Source: Megalonaias nervosa | Lineage: Eukaryota; Mollusca; Bivalvia; Unionida; Unionidae | Assembly (NCBI GenBank): GCA_016617855.1 | Contig: JAECUM010093656.1 | Span: 1-64,000, forward strand | Reading direction: 5' to 3' | DNA: 64,000 bases | Part shown: one piece after another, positions 1-11,700 of the stretch | How the letters are laid out: each line of letters opens with the position of its first letter | How positions within the stretch are numbered: the stretch's first letter is position 1 | Position numbers and translations under genes: made by a program | The notes under the pieces: model-generated | Seen by the model: the letters and a program-made list of their open reading frames with translations, nothing else | What the model was told of the DNA's origin: nothing | The model's database searches: none

Positions 1-515
1 CTACGAGATGCGAATCCCAAGTTGAAGTTTTCATTCATTGATACAACTGTGTCCCCAGCTGCATTTAGTGTTACATTCCTCTGTTCGGGTTGATTAGTTG
101 TGTCCTTTGCAAACATCATTGATGGGCCAGCCGATCTTGAATAATCATCGCTGTATCTAGCCAGACCAAGTATTGTTGTTGCAACGTCAACGTCTTTTTG
201 GATTGATTCAATATTTTTTCCATCAATCATGTACGTAGCGCTATCAAACAAAGCCATAATACCGTTATTCACAAAACCAAATCGATCACCAATTCCATAA
301 TCTGTGTTATCTGTTTTTAAAAGTCTACCTTCTACTTCAATGAATGCTTCAGCGGGTAGGAAATACTTACTTGTATCCTGAACTTGAAGTTCAATTCGTC
401 CACGCTGATCTGGTATTCGAGCGTCGTAAGAATAATACTGATAATCGCGCACAGACTCATCCATGAGAACCGGTGCGTCCATGTCAAACGCGGGGTCAGA
501 TATGCGCTTAAACAT
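1..515 (-). CDS. Polinton-type major capsid protein, N-terminal part
   Basis: The ORF starts at the ATG at 515-513 and stays open for 171 codons to the window edge, so only the N-terminal part is seen. It begins MFKRISDPAFDMDAP, then has strand-rich segments around IELQVQDTSKYFLP, EAFIEVEGRLL and FVNNGIMALFDSATYMIDGK, and ends near FNLGFASR. That order (external coat strand, a NNG...LF stretch, an 'iDGk' turn, then N-x-GFAxR) resembles the first jelly roll of Polinton major capsid proteins, often labelled 'F54H12.2-like' in invertebrate genomes. The start lies 8 bases after the stop of the upstream gene. No stop or frameshift is visible. The family call is from motif recognition, not a search. 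Confidence 0.75.
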   Translation of the reverse strand, partial: MFKRISDPAFDMDAPVLMDESVRDYQYYSYDARIPDQRGRIELQVQDTSKYFLPAEAFIEVEGRLLKTDNTDYGIGDRFGFVNNGIMALFDSATYMIDGKNIESIQKDVDVATTILGLARYSDDYSRSAGPSMMFAKDTTNQPEQRNVTLNAAGDTVVSMNENFNLGFASR

Positions 516-523
516 CTTTATTA

Positions 524-994
524 TTATCGTCTTCGTCTAACTCGAAGACCACTTCGGGAAGTGAGACCACTTCCTGCTATCAGACTAGCGGTTATATTTT
601 TTTCCTTTTCCGACATCGGGATATCAGCTAACTCCGCTAGTTTTTGATTAGCTGCTTGATTTATTATTTTACTTACACTTGCGGGCATCACTTCGGTGCT
701 AGGTAATTTCACAGGTCGGGTCGGTCTGCGTATTAATCGTGATAGTCTATCTTTGATCGCTGAGAATGCTTTGCTAGCGAGATTACCAACAGCGCTTACA
801 CCTTTTTCACGAACAACATCAATAGCTTTCATTCCTAGCTGCTTTGCAATAGGTATTGCTTTTGGGGCTATCCTTCTAAACAGACCCTGAATAACATCAC
901 CTAGTCCATCTCCGTAGGTTGCTCCGTATATCGGTAATCGAGAGTTTATTACCCTGACCATGGTAGGTCCACGTTGATTACCATGCACGATCAT
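524..994 (-). CDS. Small basic Polinton virion protein (PX/pVI-like)
   Basis: An intact 156-residue ORF. After a short N-terminus it has a Gly-rich GDGLGDVIQGLFRRI motif (residues 28-42), an amphipathic helix-forming stretch rich in Ala, Ile, Lys and Val (about 43-85), an Arg-rich patch (LSRLIRRPTRP, about 86-96), and a C-terminus ending in RVRRRR. Small basic proteins with a GLFRR-type motif next to the capsid gene are typical of Polintons and adintoviruses and have been compared with adenovirus core or membrane-active proteins; a virion role is inferred from that. It sits between the broken terminal gene and the capsid gene in the same direction. An internal Met at residue 12 is an alternative start. 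Confidence 0.65.
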   Translation of the reverse strand: MIVHGNQRGPTMVRVINSRLPIYGATYGDGLGDVIQGLFRRIAPKAIPIAKQLGMKAIDVVREKGVSAVGNLASKAFSAIKDRLSRLIRRPTRPVKLPSTEVMPASVSKIINQAANQKLAELADIPMSEKEKNITASLIAGSGLTSRSGLRVRRRR

Positions 995-1030
995 TGTTAT
1001 TATTAACTGTTTTTATCACTAATTACATAC

Positions 1031-2133
1031 TTAGTCACTATAATAATCATCGGCGATTTCATTAATAAGAGACCGATATACATTAATATCCATGATGCCG
1101 CCTGTAAATAATCGTTTACAAATATCAGCTGCTTCATTAATGATTTCTGGGGAATTATTACCAGCTCGTGTTCCTCCGATGAGGATTTCTAGTCGATCGA
1201 CATCAGCAAGAACGTTATTGGGACAAGTAATAAGACCACTTCCTAGACCACTTCCAGTTGCGCCAGGAGCGTCTTGAAATTCTTCTTCTTCCTCTTCTTC
1301 AATTGGTTGTCGTGGTGATTGCAATCGTTTTTTTTCTTGTTCTAGTTGTTGTCGTTCTTGTTATTTTTGTTGTCGTTCTTGTTGTAGTCGTGGTGATGAT
1401 GGTAATTCTGGATAATCACGAAGTGATTGCTCAAATAGTTTTGGTGTTTTTTGTTTTGGAGGTTTTTGTTGTCGTTTTTGTTTTTTCTCCTCTCTTTTTG
1501 ATTGAATTAATTTATCAATTTCCCTAACATAATCCTGATATAATGGATCATCATCTCTAGCTTGTTCAACATCCTTATTTATGCGATATAAATATTTTTT
1601 CCATTGATCACTGCTTTTAATATCTTTATCGTGTGTAGGTTTCATTAATTTACTTCTTTGACTAAAACCATCCACAACAAACTTAGCTAGTTGAACTAGG
1701 GTCAAATTATTAATTACTTTAATAGTTTCTTCATCAAATTTATTTATCAATTCAGCAGTACTTATAGGACCTGCTGATTTTGGTTCAGGGGCTAATGCTT
1801 CAGCACCTTCTGCTTCAGCACCTTCAAGTATTTCCGGGACTGGCATCGCAGCAGCTATTTCGGCTGGAAGTTCACGTAAAATTTCTTTTGTTTTCTTAGT
1901 TCTTCTTGCTATTTTTCCAGTTGCTTCAGCGGTTTTCTCTAACACAGGTTGAATACCTTTAGTGGTCTCAGTGATAGGTTTAAATAATTTTTTGTATCCT
2001 CTTCAAATTCAACTTGAGATTCCTGACGCGATTGTAGTTGTTGCTTAACAGAATCACGAACGGGTAGATATTTTTTAATTGCCTCTAGTCGCTCTCGAGC
2101 TAATTTAGCTGAGTGTGGTTCTCCGGTACTCAT
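1031..2133 (-). pseudogene. Terminal Polinton gene broken by a frameshift and a stop
   Basis: One former gene now appears as three open pieces: 2133 down to a frame break near 1990, then about 1992-1361, then 1358-1031. The first two pieces are in frames one base apart, meeting at a T6 run at 1988-1993 (A6 on the coding strand). The second and third are in the same frame, separated only by a TAA at 1363-1361 in a Gln/Arg-rich stretch where CAA codons are common. The locus is 1103 bases, one short of 368 codons, which fits a one-base loss. The product would have a charged N-terminus, an Ala/Glu/Pro-rich stretch, a Lys/Gln-rich middle and an acidic EEEEEEEF run. No domain is recognised. Recent decay or an assembly error in homopolymer DNA are both possible. 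Confidence 0.7.
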
Positions 2134-2163
2134 TATTGATAATATCTATATGGCTGTTTAATT

Positions 2164-2347
2164 TATAGCAGCAGAGAGGGTGAATGACATACGTACGTGA
2201 CCAGATTGTGAAAAAATCTGGTCAATTAAAGAAGTTTTCATTATTAAAGCAAAAACGTCTTTTTTTTTTTCAGCCTTCGTAGGAACCCTTAATTTTCAAA
2301 AATAAGGTCTCTACAAAGTTGTAGGGTTCACCCTCTCTGCTGCTATA
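2164..2347. repeat. Fold-back terminus: 21-bp perfect inverted repeat
   Basis: The arm at 2164-2184 (core AGCAGCAGAGAGGGTGAA) is matched exactly by its reverse complement at 2327-2347, with 142 bases between. Inside is a second small hairpin at 2199-2223 (GACCAGATT / AATCTGGTC). The outer arm probably forms the end of the Polinton. A separate 184-bp miniature element flanked by TA cannot be excluded. Confidence 0.8.
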
Positions 2348-2650
2348 TTTCATCATTGAAAAGTCTTTTGCATTGATTATCAGCTTTTCCGTTAGAGAAC
2401 CCATTATAAGAAATGAAATATTGTATTAAAAGCTACTAAATGTTATTATTACTACAACTACAATCTGTCGGCCTTTATGCTACGTTTTAGCTGTTATTCG
2501 CTTCTATTCATGTGACGGAATCCGTCGTGTGATATGAATATTTTTCGAGAAAGAGTTGTTAGACCTCAAATCAAATGTTCAGGCTGGTTTAAAATAATGT
2601 ACTTGATTCAGACGAAGTTATATGCTTCCTTTTGTAATCCAGTCAATATA
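2348..2650 (+). promoter_or_regulatory. Probable MTPAP promoter and 5' UTR
   Basis: This is the 300-base interval between the Polinton terminus and the MTPAP start codon. It holds a 13-base palindrome, GACGGAATCCGTC, near 2514-2526. No TATA box is assigned and the transcription start is unknown; the call rests on position only. Confidence 0.35.
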
Positions 2651-2765
2651 ATGGCGACCTGCATTGGAAGCATGCGAAATGTTCTTTGCAGACGATCTTT
2701 TAAGCTCATTCTTCCTCGTTTTCTTATTTCCCGCAGATGTTTTTCCGAACTGAGCATGTTCAAAG
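2651..2765 (+). CDS. MTPAP: MTPAP exon 1: mitochondrial targeting presequence
   Basis: The ATG has A at -3 and G at +4. The 38 codons contain seven Arg, no acidic residue until FSEL, and the motif ISRRCFSE, which resembles a presequence cleavage site. The donor is CAAAG/GTATTC and the exon ends in phase 1, exactly what exon 2 needs. It lies inside a longer open frame starting at 2534, but the presequence-like start at 2651 is preferred. Confidence 0.8.
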
Positions 2766-5700
2766 GTATTCTAATGGCATAGGGTTCAGGTTTATGGGGA
2801 GACAATTTTTTATTTGAATCTTTAATTTTGTTTTCAACATTACGAATCTACTGTAGAGTAAAAGTCATACAGGTCATGTAGGAGTTCAACGCTGTTTCAA
2901 TAATGGATGTACTATTTTGTAGAATTTTATTCTTCATACCTTTAAATGGCAATTATTTACTTTATTTGGATCCTTGTACAACCATATTTCATTGGAAGGT
3001 CATTATTTGCACGCCCCAAGAAGTACTTACGGCAAAGTCGAAGTAGCCTGGGACGCTGTATTATCGCGGTACATAATGTTCTTACTGGTACATATTAAAA
3101 CTGTTTTGATATTGTTGCTTACTTTTAATTTGTCAAGTTTCAATGACTTTCGCTTTTTCTATTCCTATAAAAAATCTTTGTCAAACGAAGCGCTCAAATG
3201 TAAATAAAACAGCATACGATGGCTGACCCAGATTAATGTACAGTGGGGGAACAACTCTATATTATCGCGGTATTTGGTCAACTTACGTATGGTAGCACAC
3301 AAGTATTATAATAAAAATAAAATACCACTTGCCTATGAGAAGAAATGTCCACGCTTGTACTGGTTTAGTATTTCCACAATAAAGGAAAGGATCCAATGAT
3401 AAAATCCAACACACAAATGTAATTCAAGTGTAAATTCATGCGGAATCCATGAATAACAACATTACAAATTAAATGCAACAATTATTTAACTTTATATGAA
3501 TTTTAAATGCAAAATGGGCAAAGGAATGTAACTATATAACAACTATTATTAATATTATTATTAAAATATTACAGATTTAAAGAAAGTTTAACTGTTCTTA
3601 TATTCTTATGCACGTACGAGAAATATGATCAGCAACAACATTTTGTGAATGTTGGTCCATATTGGCTACCATGAAATGAAATTGCAACCTTGACCTTGTA
3701 AGAACATGTATGTCACCATCAGTATATGACCTATAATCATCAAACATCAGACGATACACTGAATATATTTCGTAACCAAAGCCAATGCAGGTATAGCATG
3801 TTCGACTGGATTTTTTTTATGTGATGATCAACGTAATTGCATAAACTTTACAAAAACGTGATCTTCATTCTTTTTCATCGTAAAGTTAAAAAAATGTTGA
3901 CATTTTAGAGGAAATTGTGCTGTAAGATATTTGAATCTTTACTGCAACAGCTTTACATCTGTAAACAACCGCTAGACGGCGTGTGTCCAAAATTATTCAG
4001 AAAATCCCGTTTGCCGCGATAATATAGAGCCCGCGATAATGCAGCGTTGGACCATACGTTGACATTTTTGGATGAGATCAACCTTAACGTGTGATTGAAA
4101 ACAATCCGGATTGAATGTCGCACACTGTGATGTCACAATGAAAACTGCGCATGTAGATAAATTCTTACTACTTTATATTGTGATGATTAGACTTAACATG
4201 ATCTTTTCTTTACCCAGTTTAGTACCTTGCCACTTTTGTAAAGGTCTACCCTGATATTTATGTTTGGGTTGATGTCTTACTGCCTAAATAAACTGCACTG
4301 TGTAGAGTGTTCCTGGTCGACTGACGGGAACGAGAGACCAAATTTTCAGGAATGTCCCACCCACTATATTTTATCTACAAATGACTTCATGTAAGTCATT
4401 TGACTAATCAAGGCAAAAATCAGTGAGTCAGAATCAAAACCTATGAGTCCTATTCAGGCCGATGATCAGTCTTCAGTAGTTTTTAAAAAAATAATTATAT
4501 TGTTTAAATGCACAACAAAAATAATAGTTATATGATGTGACTAAAGCCAATAAGGCAATTCCTTTGCCAGAAGCATCAGAACATTCTTAAATTGTTAAAA
4601 ATCTTGTTGATGGTTTCATGTCATCAGAAATAATCTGAGCATATATGACAAGGTGTTTATTGTTGGCTGTGTCAGTGCTTTCATCTGCCATTTCTGTCAC
4701 GAATGACTAATTTTGCAGGCAACGTGTAAGATTATCCTCAACAACTTTTTGATATGCTCTCCAGTAACTCTGAATAGGTGGTAGCCATGTCATACTGAAT
4801 GGTGGAATTCTTCAAAATGACAATGGCATCAGTTTCTTCAGCCGTTAAGTCATGTATTAAATTAAGAAGAGATTTGTATTTTAAAAAAGGGATGTCTTCT
4901 ATGCTCAGCCAGTGTATACACTTAAGTAGCACTTTCACTGCTTTGTCTTGTTGGGAAGAATGTTTTTGTAAAACTGCATTCAAGTCTGCCTGGTGTTGTG
5001 GACCTTCAATCAGCAGTTTGTGTTCTGGCAACCCAGCATGCCTTGCCAGTGTACTGTTCTGAAAGTTATTGTTTTTTGCACATTTGGTCATGGAAGGTTT
5101 TTTTTAGCCTCTGTACATATATGGCAAAACATAAAAGGTGTCTTCACTGTCACATTCTTCACTCAACTTCTTTTTGAAAACGTAGCCAGCTTTATGTTTT
5201 CAACTATTGATGTACAAAATTATGCTTTATCTTACAAGTAACCGTTACCTCATCTTTAGATGATGAAGGCTCCACTAGTTCAGTAACGATACTATTATCA
5301 TCGGATGGTTGTAAACGTGGTCCAAATGATAATTTCGTTTGTTTCAGATCTATTTTAATTTTTTTGCCGTGGATGCCATTTCAGTCAACCGCTGACAGTA
5401 TCTTGGAACAACGCAAGGCATACAGTGGAAATTTTTGGTTCATTGCATGACAAGGATGTGCATAAAATAATAGTTTCTCATGAGAATCACTTTAAAATCA
5501 CGTGTTTATTTTCTGCCTCTTTCTTGGGTGTGGTAATTACATGGTTCTAACATCCTGTAGCTACAAATGATGTGGCAGTTACAGGTCACATAATATGAGG
5601 TCCAGGCTCCACACTTAGTTGTAACCCTATGTATTATGATAACATTAGCATAAGAAAATGACATGCCTGCGTTTTCCCTGTTTGGGAGAGTTGTAATCTA

Positions 5701-8700
5701 GCCAATAAAGTAGTTAGACCAAACCTTTATTTTGTGTTAATCAGCAAAACATAACATTGGGCTGCGTCAATTTACGTACCAGCGATGATTTTTAGACCAA
5801 ACCTTTGTTTTATGTTAATCAGCAAAACATAGCACTGGGGTGCATCAATTTCCGTCCTGTTGACGATTTTTGTGCGTTAAATCGGAAAACTCTGCGTATT
5901 TGACGCATGATGCATGGGTAGATAAAACACTGTTTAGCAGCCCATATTAAAACTCTTCCACAAATTAAAGCCTGTTTGCTTTAGCCAGACTTTATTTACT
6001 TGGATGTCTTTTTCCTAATGGATTAAAATTCTGATACAAGCAAATGGGTGCGTTTTCAAGTTTCATTTGCGTACATTACAATTGGCTGGAATACACTGGA
6101 AGTCAGGAACTCCAAAATCAGTTATAAGGATGATAAGTTATCTTTAACAAACAAAGCTATCTAAACACTTTCTTCAGTATTAGTATATTTTTTATTTGTT
6201 TCGATAAAGAAATGTATTTTAGCTTAATAGAATCACATATAATTGTGTTCAGATATAATTTGAGAGGAATCATTATTTAAATTGTTGGAATTACTAAAGT
6301 GCTCATTGACTGGAAAATCACTATTTGGGATTATTGTAAATTCATTCAAAGACATTCTGGATTTTATCATTGGGATTGCACATTCAAGACTATTGGTACA
6401 TCAGCATATTTACACTTGGAATTCATTCAAAATATTCTTTTTGACTTGTGACATTTAGGATTATTTGGGCTTTTAAATACAATAATGTGATTCTTAAATT
6501 TTGACTTTGTAACCTTGAGAATTAAATTATTTGTTTATTTCACTTTCTTTCTCTTGCTTCTTTAAAGAAATGGAACCGTAACAATGGTCATGACCAATTA
6601 GTAGGGCATTTAGTATTGTTACGACTCTATGGTCATAAACTAAGTAATGGAAAAGAGCAAAAACCAAAACATTTTGTAAGATTCAACAAATCATTTATTT
6701 CCACTGAAGGCAAAATGAAAATTTATGAAGAATTTACATTATTGTCAATTAAATCCCAAATGGTCCTAAAAGTTCTATCATAAGCCCACATGTAATGAGT
6801 TCAATTGAATTCCAGTGGTGTTCAAAATAAGTTCCAATATTGAATGTGCTGTTGTGCCTGTAGTCACAAATGTACTAATGTGCCAATGGCTGGGAATGTG
6901 GCAATGTGTCAACAGTCTTAATGTAACACAATAATATTAATCAAAATGTCTGTGATTGAATTTACTATAATTCCAAATTGATGATTTAGTCCAAGAAGTA
7001 TTAATGAGCACTTTGTAATTCCAGTGAATAACTGAAATGAATGAATTAAAAACTGAAAATAACAAATAGACTGGTTCCACTTTGGATGTTAAGGTAAGAG
7101 TGAGTAATTTTTCAAGTAAACAATATTGATATAAAAAAAAGTAAGACACAGTAATAGAGCCAGGATGTAAGTCAGTTTCATTTCTAAAACATTCAGAATT
7201 GTCAACAACTTTGGGTGGAAAACTAATATCCTACATTCAGATTCAGATAAACATGTTTGCCTTCATTTATAATGATCTGAATATTTAATCTGTAATCACA
7301 GATAATATTATATATTATGTTATTTATGAAATAAATGTCACTAGTCAGGTGGACCATTAACTTGATTTTGGACTAAAGTCAAATTACAAAATACAGATGT
7401 ACATAACATAATCATGGAGAAAAGACAACAAACAAGTTAAATATAATAGTGTATAGTGACAGCAAATGTGTGATTGATCTTTTGTCCATTGTGTAGCGTG
7501 TTGATTATATTGTGATGGCAAAAAGGATAACAAATTGCAATTATGACCACTCTGGTGGCCAAAGTGGTTAGAGCTTTCACCTCAGATGCAGGAGGTTGTG
7601 GGTTTGAACCCTGGCCAAGTCATTCCAAAGACTTATGTAAGTGGTACTAGCAACTGCCTCGTTTGACACTCAGAATTAGGAGGCTTGGGTTAGGACTAGT
7701 CAACTTGGTGTCAGGATATGGGACTGGGTGTGACATCATGCTACATGTCTGCAGAATGATGCCCCAGTGCTAGACATCATTATAAACTGCCATACTGAAG
7801 ATATCATAGCAGTATGACTAAAATTGTTAAGGCTACATTCAAAAATCTAAATCACACACATACACATATACACACACATGCACACTCACACACACAATTG
7901 CAATTAATGAAATAACTGCTGGCACACTGTCTGACCCTGGCTTAATTGTAACACTTGTAGAGAATTTCATATTCATTTGCAATGATGACCTTTGCATCAA
8001 TTAAGCACTAATTTTTGCCAGCTATTTACAGTAGACATCTTGCATCACCATTATAGTACAGTATATTTGGAGGCTTGTCAAAGTCACACTATAGATAAGG
8101 TTATGATTTTTGCCTTCTGTAAATCTGGTGACTGTTCCTTTTAAAAATCTGAGACTGAGATCAGAATTTAACTGTGTATTTTACTCCATGGATTGGAACT
8201 AACTGCACTTTGTGAAATTTGGTGGTGTATTTTGTAAAAATCAAAAAACAAAAACATACCTTTCCAAACCGAGTCTTAATGGAGATGTGAATCACGCCTT
8301 GTCTAATGCATCATATGACTCATTACCCAAGAAGACTTTATTGTTACTCACAAGGATCCAGTACCATGATTTCAAAACTGTACTTGGATTATCAGGAACT
8401 TAATAACATTTGTCAGGACAGAGTAGTTGGTTCCAGTATATTAAACTGAAAATTGTAGTGACTTGTTCAGGACAGAGTCATTCATTGCAATATATTACAC
8501 TGAAAATTGTAGTGACATCTTCAGGACAGAGTCATTTATTAATTCCAATATATTACACTTGAAACTGTAGTGACACGTTCAGGACAGAATTATTCATTCC
8601 AGTATATTACACTGAAAATTGTAGTGAAATGTTCAGGACTGAGTTATTCATTCCAATATATTACACTGAAAATTGTAGTGACATGTTCAGGACAGTCATT

Positions 8701-11700
8701 CATTCCAATATATTACACTGAAAATTTTAGTGACATGTTCAGGACAAGACACTGAAAATTGTAGTGACATATTCAGGACAGAATCATTCATTCCAGTATA
8801 TTACACTGAAAGTGTAGTGACATGTTCATGACCGAGTCATTCATTCCAACATATTACACTATAATCTGTAGTAAGGAAAGAGTCATTCATTCAGTGTATT
8901 ATGCTGAAAATTGCAGTGATGTGTTCAGGACAGAGTCGTTCATTCCAATATATTACACTGAAAAGTTGAGTGACATGTTCAGGACAGAGTCGTTCATTCC
9001 AATATATTGCACTTGAAACTGTAGTGACATATTTAGAACTGTCATTCATTCCAATATATTACACTGAAAATTATAGTGACATGTTCAGGACAGAGTAATT
9101 GGCTCCAATATATTACACTGAAACTGTAGTGACATATTTAGAACAGTCATTCATTCCAATATATTACACTGAAAAGTGTAGTGACATGTTCAGGACAGAG
9201 TCATTCATTCCAATATACTATACTGAAAATTTTAGTGACATGTTCAGGACTGACACTGAAAATTGTAGTGACATGTTCAGGACAGTCGTTCATTCCAGTA
9301 TACTACTCTGAAAATTGTAGTGACATATCATATGCAGGACAGACTCATTTATTCCATTATATTACACTGAAAATTGTAGTGACATGTTCAGGACAGAGTC
9401 ATTCTTTCATTCCAGTATTTTGCACTGAAAATTTTAGTGACATGTTCAGGACAGATTTATTAGTTCATTCCAATATATTATACTGAAGATTGATGTGACT
9501 TGTTCAGGACAGAGTCATTCGTTCCACTATATTACACTAAAATCTGTAGTGAGGAAGGAGTCATTCATTCATTGTATTACACTGAAAATAGTAGTGAGGA
9601 GTCATTCATTCCATTATATTACACTCATAATTGTAGTGATATGTTTAGGAAAGAGTCATTAATTGCAATATGTTACATCGAAAATTGGAGGGGCTCTGTG
9701 TGGCTGAGTGGTCTGTAGTGCCTCCATTTTTAAGATTACTTCCTTCTTCCTTCTCACCACGGTCTGCATGGATTAGAGTTTCAGGCTTTGACAGTATGAG
9801 TATGTGAGAAAGCTTGCCATGATTAGCTTTCCTTGCGTTGGTGGTTCTTAACTGGATTTTCTGGGGTTCTTACTCCACCTTTTATATTGGCCGCCATCTG
9901 TAACCTTTTATGTGCCAAACAGTGGCATTAAATCAATGACAACAACACTGAAAATTGTGGTGATATGTTTAGGAAAGAGTCATTAATTCCGATATATTTG
10001 TTTTATCATCTTTCTTTCTTCTTTATGATGACTGTCCTGGGGTGGTGTATAATTGTTGGGTTACCAGCTCTGTTTATTTGTAGAAACAACATAGAATTCA
10101 GTCACCTACTACCATGTGGTGATTCATAATGATATATCAAATCGCTAACTCATTGTGTTGATGAATTAAATTGCAATAACTTATTAGAGCAAACCAGTCC
10201 ATGAAACTTGGGATCCATAAGCGCTGAATGCATTACATAATGTACTGTATAGTGGTATAGCAAGAAAGGTCCATGAATTCATGTATGAATGAGGTGGATG
10301 GGTATGTGGATTAATAAAAATGCTAGTCAAATGAAAAGCAATAATTTTAGTTTATGTACAGTAAATAAATTTTTTAATTTCATGGTATTTATCTGTTTTT
10401 GTCAAATAATAATGATTGGAAAGAAAATAAAGATATACTAATAATCCTCATACTGTTATTTAATCCATTTTTTCATACATTTTATATTAATCTATATTTT
10501 CATACATTTTATATTAATCTGTATTTTCATATTTTGATACTTATCCATATTTTCATATTTGATATTAATTCATATTTCAAATTTGATGTTAATCCTTATT
10601 TTCATACATTTGGTATTATCCACATTTTCATATTTGATGTTAATCCATATTTTCATACATTTAACATTAATCCATATTTTCATGTTTGATAATAATCCAT
10701 ATTTTCATACATTTGATAGACCAAGTCTAGTACAATGGTTATTTTAACCCATATTGTCATACATTTGATAGACCAATTAAATGGAATGATTTTCATGTAA
10801 ATTTTTGAGCTAATGAATGTTGTTAAGTTAACCAATGATTTTTTTTGTCATTTTTTTTCATGGTGTCTGTATTAATACTGTGCTTTATTGGTAATGTGTT
10901 ATGTCCATAATCACACTATAATAAGCATCATTATAACAAGGGATAGCTGTATCCTAAACATTACAGTAGATTAGAATATTATAAATCTTATCATTCATAA
11001 TGAATAGTTGAAAATCCTGACATTACTGCAATTAATTTTTGCATACTCGCATGCAGCGATAAATTTTCAGGACCTTAATATTTTGAGTTACCATGGATTA
11101 TACATGAGTGCATGAGAAATGCCATAAAATCCTATCATAGTAAACATTGTCATATATTGGATATTTAAGAGCACCCTTTTCTTGTTTTCCTTTCATGTTT
11201 GTAAAGATATTCTCTTCTTTTCCCTCCTCCCCCCCTCCATATCCCCGCATCCACTCCCTCTCATTCCTTCTATTCCATTGTGGCCCATGAACCCTACATC
11301 TTTTATATTTATTATGTATCATACTGCTATGACTACAAGTATCAAGTTAAGTCAGTTGAACAGTACACAATACAATTGACTGTAATTGTAATTTTTATAT
11401 ATCTGACCTTTGATCTTGCCATAGTTGCCAGAGGGTAACATGTCTACAAAGTTTTGCAGAGTTTCTGCCTTGCAGTTTAGGACATGATAGGGATATGTGC
11501 AGAAGAACACATGAGATGGATGAATAGACAGTATAACCAATTCTGAAATGGGAAGGGGTGGATAAATAGATGACATCTCCAATTCTAAAGTGGGGTGATG
11601 GATGAATAGATGGTATCACTAATTCTAAAGTGGGGGATGGATGAATAGACAATATCACCAATTTCTAAAGTGGGGGATGGATGAATAGATGATATCACCA

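Larger units (their letters stand above)
1..2344 (-). mobile_element. Right end of a Polinton/Maverick (adintovirus-like) element
   Basis: Three tightly packed minus-strand genes (gaps of 8 and 36 bases) read leftwards from a terminus near 2344: a capsid-like ORF running off the window, a small basic virion-like protein, and a broken terminal gene. Compact intronless genes unlike the intron-rich neighbourhood, a capsid-like ORF preceded by a small GLFRR-type basic protein, and an outer end reading AGCAGC on the minus strand all fit the Polinton family, whose inverted termini usually start with AG. Polymerase, integrase, ATPase and protease genes would lie left of base 1 and are not visible, so the family is inferred from capsid and virion-protein resemblance. 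Confidence 0.8.

Noticed and set aside
2608..2805. Minus-strand ORF of 65 codons
   Set aside because: It is the antisense shadow of MTPAP exon 1 and its flanks.
8570..9718. Several plus-strand ORFs with SFIPIYYTEN repeats
   Set aside because: They change frame from unit to unit, as expected of a non-coding minisatellite.
11098..11661. Overlapping ORFs near exon 2
   Set aside because: Derived from C-rich or minisatellite sequence, with no conserved motif.
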